A DNA stretch of 64,000 nt from Bradyrhizobium sp. SZCCT0231 (GTDB lineage: Bacteria > Pseudomonadota > Alphaproteobacteria > Rhizobiales > Xanthobacteraceae). Below the pieces are notes generated by a model. The model saw only the letters and a list, made by a program, of their open reading frames with translations, did not search any database and was not told the DNA's origin. Both the position numbers and the translations under genes were made by a program. Location: the NCBI RefSeq assembly GCF_018130245.1, contig NZ_JAFCKP010000001.1, forward strand, positions 186,001 to 250,000, written 5' to 3'. This document shows, one piece after another, positions 17,962 through 26,570 of this stretch (its first letter is position 1; each line of letters starts with the position of its first letter).

Positions 17962-18370
17962 CGGTCACTCCTCGGCTCCGCGACGCGACGAGAACACGGT
18001 CAGATACGCATATTCGCGGCGCCGTGCCTATACTCCATGCGATGTACGAGCTTTGGCGTGCGACCAACCGTAGGCCGGCAACGTGCTTGACTGAAATCCC
18101 GTGCGATGGGGCAGGACTCGCTACAGGAGTGCGGACGAACTCCGATTTGACGTCATCGGGGCCTTGCGCCGGGGGCGCCGCGCCGGTGAGGCAGGTAAAC
18201 TCGGACCGTCGGTTAAACCACCGCAATTCCGTGCCCTTATTATATATGCCCATCCTGATTTAAACGAATGAGTCAATTTGATTAAAAATTGTGATTTAAT
18301 TTAAGAAACAAGACGTTGTAAACGTTGGCGCCACATCCCGCACGAACCCGCAAGCACGAGGGAGGGGCAC
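17962..18370. other. AT-rich upstream region of the repeat-protein gene
   Basis: About 400 bases with no convincing gene. The last 130 bases (18236-18310) are markedly AT-rich against the GC-rich background, with runs such as TTGATTAAAAATTGTGATTTAA. This is the likely promoter region of the gene at 18371; its ribosome site is GAGGGAGGGG just before the ATG. The composition suggests foreign or H-NS/MvaT-like-silenced DNA. Confidence 0.45.
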
Positions 18371-20005
18371 GTGGCTATTCTATTTGGCGACACGAGTGGA
18401 TCACTCACGGGCCGGCGCCACGGTGGAGCCCAAACATTGGTCGGCTCCGATCCGACGGACGTGCTGTTCGGAGATGCCGGCGTGGATTTACGCGACCGCG
18501 CGGTCGGCGGCAACGACACATTGCTGACTTCCGGATCCGGAAGCCTGTTCGGCGATGCGGGTGGAAACATTTCTGATCATGCGCGGGGCGGCAACGACAC
18601 CTTGTCCGCCCAGGTGCCGGCGTCTGCCATCATCCCCGGCGAGACTTTCACTCTGAACATGTACGGTGATGCCGGAGGCAGCATCTCGGGCCGGGCCCTT
18701 GCCGGCAATGACAGCCTCAATGTCGAACTGCCCCTGGCTTTCACGCCCGGCGTGAGAGTGAATGCCTATGGCGACGCGGGCGAAACATTGGCCGGTCAAG
18801 CTCGTGGAGGTGATGATCATTTCGGCGTTTCCGGCGGCGGGCACCAAACAGTCGCCGTGTATGGAGACGCCGGCGGCAACCTGATCAATTGCGCGGTCGG
18901 TGGCAACGACACATTCGTTGGTCACACCGGACCGGACAGCAGTTTTGAGTTCTATGGCGACGCCGGCGGAAGCCTGTTCGGGTATGCCCGCGGCGGACAT
19001 GACAGCTTCACCGCGAGCGGATCCGAGTACAACAATCATCTCTATGGTGATGCCGGGGGTGACATGGCCGGCCATGCAGCCGGCGGTAACGATAGTTTTG
19101 CGGTGAGCGGGATCAATCCGTTCAACTTCGTCTTTGGCGACGCTGGTGGAAACATGTCCGCTTCCGCCGTTGGCGGGAACGACACGTTCAACGATTCGAG
19201 CGATGCGACGCTCGCCGACCGCAATGTCTTTGCCGGCGATGCGGGCGGGGACATGTCCGGTCTGGCCCGCGGAGGGGACGACACATTCAACAAGACCGGA
19301 TTAGGGGGAAGCACGTTCTACGGCGACGCCGCAGGTGACATGTCTGATCGCGCCCAAGGCGGCAATGACGTCTTCCAGGCTTCAGGCACGCAAGACCAAA
19401 ATGTCTTCTACGGCGATGCCGGCGGCAATATGGGCGATCAGGCCGCCGGCGGCGATGATACCTATATCGGCGGCAACGTTTTTCCCCAGCTCGCCAATCA
19501 GGCGTATGGGGATGCGTCGACCATGTCGGGCCACGCGCACGGCGGCAACGACACGTTGGTCGGCGGCGATGATCCCAATCCGCATCCGGCGGGCAATTAC
19601 GAGACCACTCTCGTCGGCGATGCCCAGTCGATGTCCGACTACGCGAGCGGCGGCAGCGACAAGCTGGTAAGCGGCACCGGAAACGACGACATCTGGGGCG
19701 ATGCGCAGGTGATGCTCGGCTTCGCCAAAGGTGGGAATGATACGTTCGTGTTCAACTTCGACAGCGGCCACGACAGGATCGAGGATTTCGGGCAGGCGCT
19801 GTCGAGCTTGGGATCCGATCACATCGATGTCTCGGCCCTCGGTCTCGCGGCCTTCAGCGATCTCAGTATCTCACAATTTGATCCCGCAACACACGAGAGT
19901 ACGATCACGTTCAGTCCGGGCAACGACGTGGTCGTGCATAGCGAGGCAGCGCTCAGGCCCGAGGATTTCATCTTCGCGCCACATCAGAACCAGTTATTGA
20001 TCTGA
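18371..20005 (+). CDS. RTX-like repeat protein, about 15 GDAGG...GGNDTF units
   Basis: A 544-residue acidic protein built almost wholly from about 15 tandem units of 27-36 residues. Each unit opens with (Y/F)GDAGGxM, continues through xxxAxGGNDTF and ends in a variable linker. GGNDTF-type turns are variants of the RTX Ca2+-binding nonapeptide GGxGxDxUx, but the alternating YGDAGG block is not classical. The last 90 residues (DRIEDFGQ..., then HIDVSALGL and EDFIFA) look like the uncleaved C-terminal signal of type I secretion, and there is no N-terminal signal peptide. Thus it is probably a secreted Ca2+-binding surface or matrix protein. No T1SS ABC/MFP/TolC genes lie in the window. AT-rich DNA flanks it on both sides. 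Confidence 0.8.
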   Translation: MAILFGDTSGSLTGRRHGGAQTLVGSDPTDVLFGDAGVDLRDRAVGGNDTLLTSGSGSLFGDAGGNISDHARGGNDTLSAQVPASAIIPGETFTLNMYGDAGGSISGRALAGNDSLNVELPLAFTPGVRVNAYGDAGETLAGQARGGDDHFGVSGGGHQTVAVYGDAGGNLINCAVGGNDTFVGHTGPDSSFEFYGDAGGSLFGYARGGHDSFTASGSEYNNHLYGDAGGDMAGHAAGGNDSFAVSGINPFNFVFGDAGGNMSASAVGGNDTFNDSSDATLADRNVFAGDAGGDMSGLARGGDDTFNKTGLGGSTFYGDAAGDMSDRAQGGNDVFQASGTQDQNVFYGDAGGNMGDQAAGGDDTYIGGNVFPQLANQAYGDASTMSGHAHGGNDTLVGGDDPNPHPAGNYETTLVGDAQSMSDYASGGSDKLVSGTGNDDIWGDAQVMLGFAKGGNDTFVFNFDSGHDRIEDFGQALSSLGSDHIDVSALGLAAFSDLSISQFDPATHESTITFSPGNDVVVHSEAALRPEDFIFAPHQNQLLI

Positions 20006-20412
20006 GCCGAGTGTCGCGGTGCTTGACTATCGGTCATGGCGAAGGCGGCGTTAACGCCGCCACCAGGCGGACCGCATTTCACGGTCCTCTTGGTCAGTGG
20101 TTCGAGCCGGGTTCGAGCTGCAGATACAGGTCTGCCGTGGAGAAGGCGTGGAGAAGGGGGTGCCCTTGCTCGGCGCAGCGAGTGCGTTCCAAGCAGGTGG
20201 GATCCAGCCTCACACCGGCGAACGCGCCGATGATTTAATTTGACTTTTCATCCGGTCAAAATTATATGGATTTTAATTGATTTATTCATTTAATGTGGCG
20301 CCTCGCCGCGCCGGGACATTATTTCGATCCACGCGTGTTATCGGGTACCGAAACCATGCGAACAGGCCGAGCGATCGCTCCATTGGAGTTGCTCTCGAGA
20401 GAGGCGTGATAC
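20006..20412. other. AT-rich intergenic region, no gene seen
   Basis: 407 bases. The first 200 are GC-rich without a credible ORF. The stretch 20236-20295 is AT-rich (TTTAATTTGACTTTT, then TTTTAATTGATTTATTC), resembling the AT-rich block before 18371. It probably carries the promoter of the four-gene run that begins at 20413. Confidence 0.45.
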
Positions 20413-22047
20413 ATGCGCCGATCAATCGATACTGCACCCAGGGATGGAGAAAACATCTCGACAGGAGATGCGGCGGGGGCTGTTGAGGCCGGTCACTGGT
20501 CGCCCGAGGCGGGTAGATGGGTTGGGAAGGACGGCTCCCCCATCTGCTTTTCACCGGCCCATTGGTATCTAGAAGCCGAGGATGTCGATCCGGAGGACGA
20601 AAAATCGGGCAGTTGGCTCGCTGCGGCCATCGTTCTGGTCCCCATCATCTTCGTCGGGGTGGCCCTGCTCGGTGCGTTCGACCCGTTCAAGGCCCAAACG
20701 GTTATGGAAAGGGCGCGGATCGATGGCGAGAGCGCCGTCGGCCTCGATCAGCGCCCGGAAACCGCGACCGGATCGCTGGCGCTCTTTCAGCGCGAGACGA
20801 CCGGGCCTCTGATGCTGGCGGTGCCGGCAAGCACGGTGCGCGCTGGGCAAGGGCTCGAGGCAGACGCTCCGCGCAGTGACGCACTCTCCGGTGAGCTGGC
20901 CGGCGCGCGCAGGGAGCTTGATGAGGCGGTCCAGCGCACGCACGCAGCGGAAATTGCCGCGGAGGAGCTGCGGCAGTCTCTTCAACAGGAGCAAGCCCGC
21001 AGCGCCGCGTTCGCGGACGAACTTGCCGGAACCCGCCGCGAAATCGAGGCCCGTATCGCGCAGGCGCGTAGCGCGGACGAGGTGGCCGCGCAGCATAGAG
21101 ATGCGGCGGCGCGGGAGATCGCTGAGCTGCAGCAGTCCCTGCAGCAGGAGCGGGACAAGAGCGCCGTCCTGGCGAAGCGGGTGAGCGCCGCGCAGGCGGC
21201 AGCGGCAAGCGCTGAGCAAGAACGCTACGAGGCGCAATCACGCGCCGCGGCGCTCGCGAGCGAACTTGCCGGCATGCCTCGCGGATCGCTCACGGCCGAC
21301 GGTGCGGCGGCGGAGCAAAGCGAGGCGGCGGGACGGGAGATCGCGGAATTGCGGCAGTCCCTGCAGCAGGAGCGCGATAGGAACGCAGCCCTCACGCAAC
21401 AGGCGGACGCCGCGCGGTCGGCAACGGCGAACGCTGAGCAACAACGCCGTGCCCTCGAAGAGGCCCAGGATCACGCTGCCGCGCTGGAGGGCAAACTTGC
21501 GCAAACGCGCCGGGACATCGAAATCCTGAACGGGCATTTGCGCGAGGCGAACGATGCGGCCTCGCAGCAGAGACAGGCCGCGAACCGAGAGATCGCCGAA
21601 CTGCGGCAGTCGCTGCAACAGGAGCGGAGCAGGACTGAAGCCAGGGAGAGAGACCTCGCCTCGGTATCGCGCCTCACCGGTGAGCGTGCCCCGGTGGAGC
21701 AAAGCAGCCAAGGCCCGATCTCGTCGGCGGCGCAGAACGCGATCGCAGCGGAGCCGCCGATGAGTCCAGGCCAGGACGAGGTGGAGGCCCGATTGATCCC
21801 GCGTGCCAGAGCGTTGCTCGATCAGGGCAATATTGGTGCAGCGCGGATTGTACTCGAGCTCGCTGCTGAAAAGAACATTGCGCAGGCGACCTTCATGCTC
21901 GCGGAGACATATGATCCGGCGGTTCTGTCCGCCTGGGGTGCCTATGGAACGCGCGGCGAGGCGGCCAAGGCGCGAGAGCTCTACGCGAAGGCACAGAGGA
22001 GCGGTATTCGCGGAGCCAAGGAACGACTGGATGCATTGCATCACTGA
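20413..22047 (+). CDS. Membrane-anchored coiled-coil protein with Sel1-like C-terminus
   Basis: A 544-residue protein I do not recognise as a whole. Residues 1-55 form a small domain (IDTAPRDGE, GRWVGKDG, FSPAHWYL) like the short 'PIDTAPRDGT...W' domain seen in phage-type and alphaproteobacterial proteins. A single TM helix follows (67-89), so the bulk lies on the other side of the inner membrane. Residues 155-420 are coiled coil with four copies of a QSLQQER/Q motif, at 188, 241, 315 and 399, repeated with their DNA, which suggests internal duplication. Residues 455-541 look like Sel1/TPR helices (ARALLDQGNIGAARIVLELAA; AKARELYAKAQRSGI). It heads a run of exported proteins and may act as a periplasmic scaffold. 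Confidence 0.7.
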   Translation: MRRSIDTAPRDGENISTGDAAGAVEAGHWSPEAGRWVGKDGSPICFSPAHWYLEAEDVDPEDEKSGSWLAAAIVLVPIIFVGVALLGAFDPFKAQTVMERARIDGESAVGLDQRPETATGSLALFQRETTGPLMLAVPASTVRAGQGLEADAPRSDALSGELAGARRELDEAVQRTHAAEIAAEELRQSLQQEQARSAAFADELAGTRREIEARIAQARSADEVAAQHRDAAAREIAELQQSLQQERDKSAVLAKRVSAAQAAAASAEQERYEAQSRAAALASELAGMPRGSLTADGAAAEQSEAAGREIAELRQSLQQERDRNAALTQQADAARSATANAEQQRRALEEAQDHAAALEGKLAQTRRDIEILNGHLREANDAASQQRQAANREIAELRQSLQQERSRTEARERDLASVSRLTGERAPVEQSSQGPISSAAQNAIAAEPPMSPGQDEVEARLIPRARALLDQGNIGAARIVLELAAEKNIAQATFMLAETYDPAVLSAWGAYGTRGEAAKARELYAKAQRSGIRGAKERLDALHH

Positions 22048-22110
22048 GAGTGGGCTTTTGCATTGTTGCTGGGACGAGTGGTTGCGGTGGGTCATCCGGA
22101 AAGGAACGAC

Positions 22111-23154
22111 ATGAACAAGATGCCAAGGTCGCTCTCGTCGCTCCTGCTCGCCGCGCTGGTGCCGATTGCCGTGCTGCTTCAACCGGCTTGCCTGGAAGCA
22201 CAAACCGCAAGAACCGCCAAGGCGGATGCACAAATAGTCCGACGGCCGCTCTCTCATGAGAGCGAAAAGGACCGGATGAACGCCTGGACCGTCGGGCTCG
22301 CCGGCGGCCTGCTCGAGGGCGCGCCGATCCGCCTCGCGGCAGAAATGGCCCGTGTCGTCGACGACGGAGCAGAGCTGCATCTCCTGCCGATCGTCACCCG
22401 GGGCGCCACCGACAATCTGAATGCGCTGCTCTATCTGCGTGGTGTCGATACCGCGATCATCAATTCCGATGCGCTCGACGAGTACAAGATTCAGGTTCCG
22501 CAGATCCAAAACCGCATCACCTACTTGCTCAATCTGTTCCCGTCCGAGTTGCACATTTTCGTGCGGCCGGAGATCACGAGCCTGCAGGATCTTGCCGGCA
22601 AGAAAGTGAACTTCAATACACAGGGTACCGCAGCCGCCTATTCCGGACCGCTGATCTTCAGCCGCCTCGGCATCGACGTCGACAAGACGTTCATTCCGCA
22701 TCAGCTTGCCCTGGAACAGATGCGCAAGGGTGAGATGTCGGCCGTCGTGTTCATCACGTCGAAGCCCGTCGACGCCTTCGTACGCGGTCGTTGGGAGGCG
22801 GGATTCAAGTTTCTCCCCGTCCACTACGACAGGAGATTCGAGGACTATTATCTGCCCGCGACGTTGGACGCGATCGAGTATCCCAACCTGATCAAGCAGG
22901 GCGATCGGGTCTCCACCATCGCGGTGCCGACAGCGCTCGTTGCGTTCAACTGGCGGCCAGGCTCGAATCGCTATCAACGCGTGGCGCGCCTCGTCGACTA
23001 CCTGTTCTCGCGGATTGACCGCCTGCAGGCGCCAGGCTTTGATCCGAAATGGCGGTCGATCAATCTCGCCGCAACCATCCCGGGGCTCACCCGTTTCCAA
23101 GCCGCGCAGGAATGGCTGGATCGCCAGGCGCGCAGCGCCCAGGCGAAGCCATGA
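22111..23154 (+). CDS. TAXI-family TRAP substrate-binding protein
   Basis: A 347-residue periplasmic binding protein with a signal peptide (about 1-30, cleavage near CLEAQ). The TAXI fold is visible: a glucose/glutamate-binding-type core starting WTVGLAGGLLEGAPIRLAAEMA, the central ITSLQDLAGKKVNFNTQGTAAAYSG motif and LALEQMRKGEMSAVVF. TAXI proteins normally deliver ligands to a DctM-type TRAP permease, but none is encoded here; the TRAP permease 6 kb away already has its own DctP. ATG at 22111 has GGAAAGGA upstream. Its stop overlaps the next gene's ATG (ATGA), so the two are translationally coupled. It may have a sensory or structural role. Confidence 0.8.
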   Translation: MNKMPRSLSSLLLAALVPIAVLLQPACLEAQTARTAKADAQIVRRPLSHESEKDRMNAWTVGLAGGLLEGAPIRLAAEMARVVDDGAELHLLPIVTRGATDNLNALLYLRGVDTAIINSDALDEYKIQVPQIQNRITYLLNLFPSELHIFVRPEITSLQDLAGKKVNFNTQGTAAAYSGPLIFSRLGIDVDKTFIPHQLALEQMRKGEMSAVVFITSKPVDAFVRGRWEAGFKFLPVHYDRRFEDYYLPATLDAIEYPNLIKQGDRVSTIAVPTALVAFNWRPGSNRYQRVARLVDYLFSRIDRLQAPGFDPKWRSINLAATIPGLTRFQAAQEWLDRQARSAQAKP

Positions 23155-23780
23155 AGACTGCCGTTGCTCCGCTCGCCGTCGCCGTCAACCTTGCCTGCGG
23201 AATTGCCTACGCGCAAAGCACGAGCGATTCCCTGGAAGCACTTCGGGCTTGCTCGGCGATGGACGGATCGGCCCGGCTGGAATGTCTTCAGGATTCATCG
23301 CGCAAGTCGCCGCCGCCTGCCCGGCGGGTGCCGGACGATAACTGGCTGGTCAGCGAGACCACCTCGCCAGTCGACTATTCGCCGATCGTCACCGCCACCG
23401 CATCTTCCGTCAGCGGCTCGGATGGGGCCGCGATGCAGCTCGCGATCCACTGCCGCAAGGGCCGCACCGAGGTCATGGTCGCAGGACGGGCGCTCTCACG
23501 CAGCGCTGGCGAATACACCGTCTCCTATCGGCTCAATTCCGATCCGCCAATTCAACTTGCGGCAGCCTCGCCGTCGTTCGGCTCCGGCGTCGCCTTCGGG
23601 GGCGACGTCGTGCAATTGCTCAAGTCGTTACCCGACGACGGTCGCATCGTCGTGCGTCTTTCCACCCGCACGGGCGCGGCGCAAGAGGGACATTTCCTCC
23701 TCAGCGGATTCAAGAACGTGCGTGAAAGAATGGCGGCTGCGTGCAAATGGCCACAGACCGTCGCCAGACCGGGAAGGTGA
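23151..23780 (+). CDS. Exported protein resembling T6SS-associated VasI/TagO
   Basis: A 209-residue secreted or periplasmic protein with a signal peptide (1-22, ending IAYAQ). After it comes ALRACSAMDGSARLECLQD, the paired-Cys 'C...RLxCxD' motif common to exported proteins of the VasI/TagO (type VI secretion-associated) group. Then follow CRKGRTEVMVAGR and YTVSYRLNSDPPIQL, matching the 'C-x-T...V-x-YR-x-D' layout of that family. No other type VI genes occur in the window, so a T6SS role is not supported by context. It overlaps the TAXI gene by 4 bases. The family resemblance is by eye only. Confidence 0.6.
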   Translation: MKTAVAPLAVAVNLACGIAYAQSTSDSLEALRACSAMDGSARLECLQDSSRKSPPPARRVPDDNWLVSETTSPVDYSPIVTATASSVSGSDGAAMQLAIHCRKGRTEVMVAGRALSRSAGEYTVSYRLNSDPPIQLAAASPSFGSGVAFGGDVVQLLKSLPDDGRIVVRLSTRTGAAQEGHFLLSGFKNVRERMAAACKWPQTVARPGR

Positions 23781-23805
23781 TAGTCATGGAACGGGGAGAC
23801 GCAAG

Positions 23806-24423
23806 ATGATCAATCTGAAGTTGGCGATGGCAGTCGTCGGCGGCCTGGCGATGCTGCTCCTGGTCGGATCACGCGCGCAGGCGGAGCTGGACAACCAGCC
23901 AATCGCCCAGGCGAGCGAGAAGAGCCAGGCGAGCAATCAGAAGCAACCGGGTAAACAGACGCAGGCGAGCAAGCCGGGACAGACTCGCGCGGGCAAGCAA
24001 ACTCCTGCGACCAGGGCGGCGCTGGCTCAGGCGACAAAACCCGAAATCGCCAAAAAACCGCATCAGCTGATATTACAGATCAATTCCAACGACCCTGCGA
24101 TGATGAACCTGCTCCTCAACAACGCGACCAACGTCGCCGAATACTACCACGACCTCGGTGAGGCAGTGTCGATCGAGGTCGTCACCTTTGGCCCCGGCCT
24201 TCACATGCTGCGCGATGACACTTCGCCGGTAAAGCCGCGCATCGAAGTGCTCGCGATGAGCCATCCCGAGATCTCTTTCAAGGCCTGCGGCAATACCCGG
24301 GAAAACATGCGTAAGGCGGAGAACAGGGACATCAGCCTCGTTCCGCAGGCGACCGTCGTCAAATCCGGTGTCGTGCGCGTCATGGAGCTGCAGGAGCAGG
24401 GCTGGACCTACGTCAAACCGTGA
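23806..24423 (+). CDS. Exported DsrE-like protein
   Basis: A 205-residue protein: signal peptide 1-26 (ends SRAQA), a low-complexity Gln/Lys/Ser/Thr-rich linker (27-82), then a DsrE/YchN-like domain (84-205). The domain shows the opening strand HQLILQINSNDPAMMNLLLNN, the core SIEVVTFGPGLHML, and a later EISFKACGNTRENM where the single Cys sits at the DsrE active-cysteine position. Periplasmic DsrE-like proteins are linked with sulfur trafficking, but function here is unproven. It lies 25 bases after the VasI-like gene, ends the four-gene run, and converges on a SulP transporter gene. Confidence 0.75.
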   Translation: MINLKLAMAVVGGLAMLLLVGSRAQAELDNQPIAQASEKSQASNQKQPGKQTQASKPGQTRAGKQTPATRAALAQATKPEIAKKPHQLILQINSNDPAMMNLLLNNATNVAEYYHDLGEAVSIEVVTFGPGLHMLRDDTSPVKPRIEVLAMSHPEISFKACGNTRENMRKAENRDISLVPQATVVKSGVVRVMELQEQGWTYVKP

Positions 24424-24523
24424 GGTCCGCCGGCAAATGTGGCCGCCGGGTGCGCAGCTGGCAGAACATGTCGTCTCCGACCGAACCGGCCGCTTGCCGG
24501 ACGGTGGGCGAGAGGCGCTCCGC

Positions 24524-24618
24524 CCTAAAACTGACACCGCCGCAGTCCCCCTTCCACCGGGATCACCGTGCCCGCGATGTACCGCGCCACTGGTGAGGCC
24601 AGAAGCACTGCCAGCGCG
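24524..24618 (-). pseudogene. Truncated copy of the 3' end of the SDR gene at 26571
   Basis: About 95 bases that match 26570-26664 closely, differing at roughly a tenth of positions. Read leftwards they encode ALAVLLASPVARYIAG, then TVIPVEGGLRRCQF and a stop, against ALAVFLASPVARYITG...VDGGLRRYQF in the intact gene. Only the last 31 codons remain; the sequence then breaks off exactly at the palindromic repeat 24618-24704. Same orientation as the intact gene, so the SulP gene is bracketed by a direct repeat. Confidence 0.85.
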
Positions 24619-24704
24619 TAGGATGGGTAGAGCACTTGCGAAACCCATCATGTATTGTCACCGAGCGAGACCTTGATCGGTTTCGCTTCGCTCTACAATC
24701 CTAC
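24618..24704. repeat. Palindromic intergenic repeat, family C (GTAGGATGGGTAGAGC...)
   Basis: Outer arms GTAGGATGGGTAGAGC and GCTCTACAATCCTAC are inverted, with an inner GAAACCCATCA / GATCGGTTTC pair. This is a Bradyrhizobium-type dispersed element. It lies between the SDR remnant and the SulP stop codon (3 bases away), at what looks like a recombination junction. Confidence 0.8.
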
Positions 24705-24707
24705 GGG

Positions 24708-26444
24708 CTACGAACCAACCTTGACCTGATCCTCCCAGTCTTCCCATTCGACGTTGTTGATGTCCAGATAGCTCGAAACGGCCGAGCCGATGGTAGGAAA
24801 GAACTGGGCTTCGCCGACCTGCGCATACAAACCAAAACGCTTCAGCTTGTCCTTCACGGGATCCTTGAGCTCGGCAAAGCAAAGTTCGATGCCCCTGGCG
24901 TGGAGCGCCCGGTCCAGTTCGGCAACGGTGTCGCAGGCGGTCACGTCGACGCTCGTGACCGGTTCAGCGGCGACGACCAGCCAGCGCACAGGTGTCGGCG
25001 ATGTCTCGACCGCGGCCAGAATTCGCTCCCTGAAGAACTCGGCATTGGCGAAGAACAGCGGCGCATCCCAGCGGAACAGCACCAGTCCGGGGATCCGGCG
25101 GGCATCCGGATATCTCGTGATGTCGTGGTAGCCCTTGACGCCGTATGCGCGCCCCAGAATGGCGGAGTGCGGACGCCAGCCGTCCCACAGGAACTCCGCA
25201 ATGGCCACCGCGATGGCAAGGCCGATTCCCGGAATCGCGCCGAGCACGGTGACGCCGACGAAGCACAGCACCGTCAACCAGAATTCCCAGCGCTGGATGC
25301 GGTAGATTCGTTTGAGATCGCTGATCTCGATCAGGCCGATCGCGGATGCGATCACCACCGCTGCCAATGCGGCATTGGGCAGGTGCTGCAACAGATTTGG
25401 TGCAAGCAGCAGAAGGAAAGCGATCGCGAGCGCGCCGACGACGCTCGTCAGCTGGGTGCGCGCGCCGGCGGTCTCGGCAACGGGCGTACGCGAGGAGCTG
25501 CTGCTGATCGGAAAGCCCTGAAAAAAGCCGGTTGCCAGGTTGGCCGCCCCGAGACCCACCATCTCCTGGTTCGGATCGACCTTGTCGCCCAAACGAGCAG
25601 CATAGCTTCGCGACAGCACGCTGGTATCGGCGAACGAGACCAGAGCGATGGCGCAGCCGCCGGCCAGGACCGAGATCAGATCGCTATAGCCGATCCAGGG
25701 AATGGAGAAGGCCGGCAGACCTTGAGGAAGTGGCCCCAAGGCCTTCACGCCATGACCGGTTCCGAGATCAAATAGTGCGACGACAAGGGTCGCTCCGACG
25801 ACGGCGATCAGGATTCCCGGCAGCCGTTTGCTGTCCTTGAGCAGCAGGATGACGATCAACGTGCCAAGTCCGACTGCGAATGCGACCCAATTTAGCTTGC
25901 CGTCGGCGATTCCACCGGCGATCGCCCACAGGTCTCTCAGCGGTCCTTTGCTCTCGATCGAGAAGCCGAGCAGCTTTGGCAGTTGGCTGATCAAGACGGT
26001 CAGCGCGATCCCGTTCATATAGCCGTACCGTATCGGCTTGGAGAGAAGCTCGGTCACGAACCCCAACCGCGCGATGCCGGCCACAATGAGCACAGCTCCT
26101 GAAACGAGCGCCATCATCGCGGCAAGCATTGCGGCGCGGGCGGGATCACCGCCGGACATCGGGGCAATAACACCGAGGATGACTGCTGCCAGCGCCGAGT
26201 CGGGACCGAGCACGATGATGCGGCTCGGACCGAACATCGCGTAGGCCAGAAGAGGGACGATGGTCGCGTAGAGGCCGTGGATGCCTGGCAGACCCGACGC
26301 CACGGCATAAGCAATTCCGACCGGCACCAGCATGGTCGCCAGCACGAGACCTGCGAAAACGTCATGCCGAAGCCAATCAGCTTCGTAATGGCGAAGCGTA
26401 TCGATCCCGGGTACCCAACGCGTCCAACCGCTCACCGCGCTCAC
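24708..26444 (-). CDS. SulP-family anion transporter with STAS domain
   Basis: A 578-residue inner-membrane transporter (SLC26/SulP). About 12-14 spans occupy residues 25-420, with the family hallmark VLGPDSALAAVILG and ATGFFQGFPISSSSSRTPVAETAGA near TM8. The C-terminal STAS domain runs from about 450 to 565 (RWLVVAAEPVTSVDVTACDTVAELDRAL). Substrate is sulfate, bicarbonate or a dicarboxylate; no neighbour decides. The gene is bracketed by direct repeats of an SDR 3' end. The neighbouring DsrE-like and more distant sox genes make sulfate attractive, but that is only inference. Confidence 0.92.
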   Translation of the reverse strand: MSAVSGWTRWVPGIDTLRHYEADWLRHDVFAGLVLATMLVPVGIAYAVASGLPGIHGLYATIVPLLAYAMFGPSRIIVLGPDSALAAVILGVIAPMSGGDPARAAMLAAMMALVSGAVLIVAGIARLGFVTELLSKPIRYGYMNGIALTVLISQLPKLLGFSIESKGPLRDLWAIAGGIADGKLNWVAFAVGLGTLIVILLLKDSKRLPGILIAVVGATLVVALFDLGTGHGVKALGPLPQGLPAFSIPWIGYSDLISVLAGGCAIALVSFADTSVLSRSYAARLGDKVDPNQEMVGLGAANLATGFFQGFPISSSSSRTPVAETAGARTQLTSVVGALAIAFLLLLAPNLLQHLPNAALAAVVIASAIGLIEISDLKRIYRIQRWEFWLTVLCFVGVTVLGAIPGIGLAIAVAIAEFLWDGWRPHSAILGRAYGVKGYHDITRYPDARRIPGLVLFRWDAPLFFANAEFFRERILAAVETSPTPVRWLVVAAEPVTSVDVTACDTVAELDRALHARGIELCFAELKDPVKDKLKRFGLYAQVGEAQFFPTIGSAVSSYLDINNVEWEDWEDQVKVGS

Positions 26445-26570
26445 TCCGCCGTTAACGCGCGAGGATTTCGCAACCGCTCGACGGCCCCTTGACGCAAATC
26501 AACGTTGTCGATGCTTGCACTCTTCGGCGACGCAGCAATGCTTCGGACGTGCATCAAGAGCCTGCGCCCC

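Noticed and set aside
21238-23100. 620-codon minus-strand frame across the coiled-coil and TAXI genes
   Set aside because: The plus-strand genes have signal peptide, coiled coil and ribosome sites; this frame shows none.
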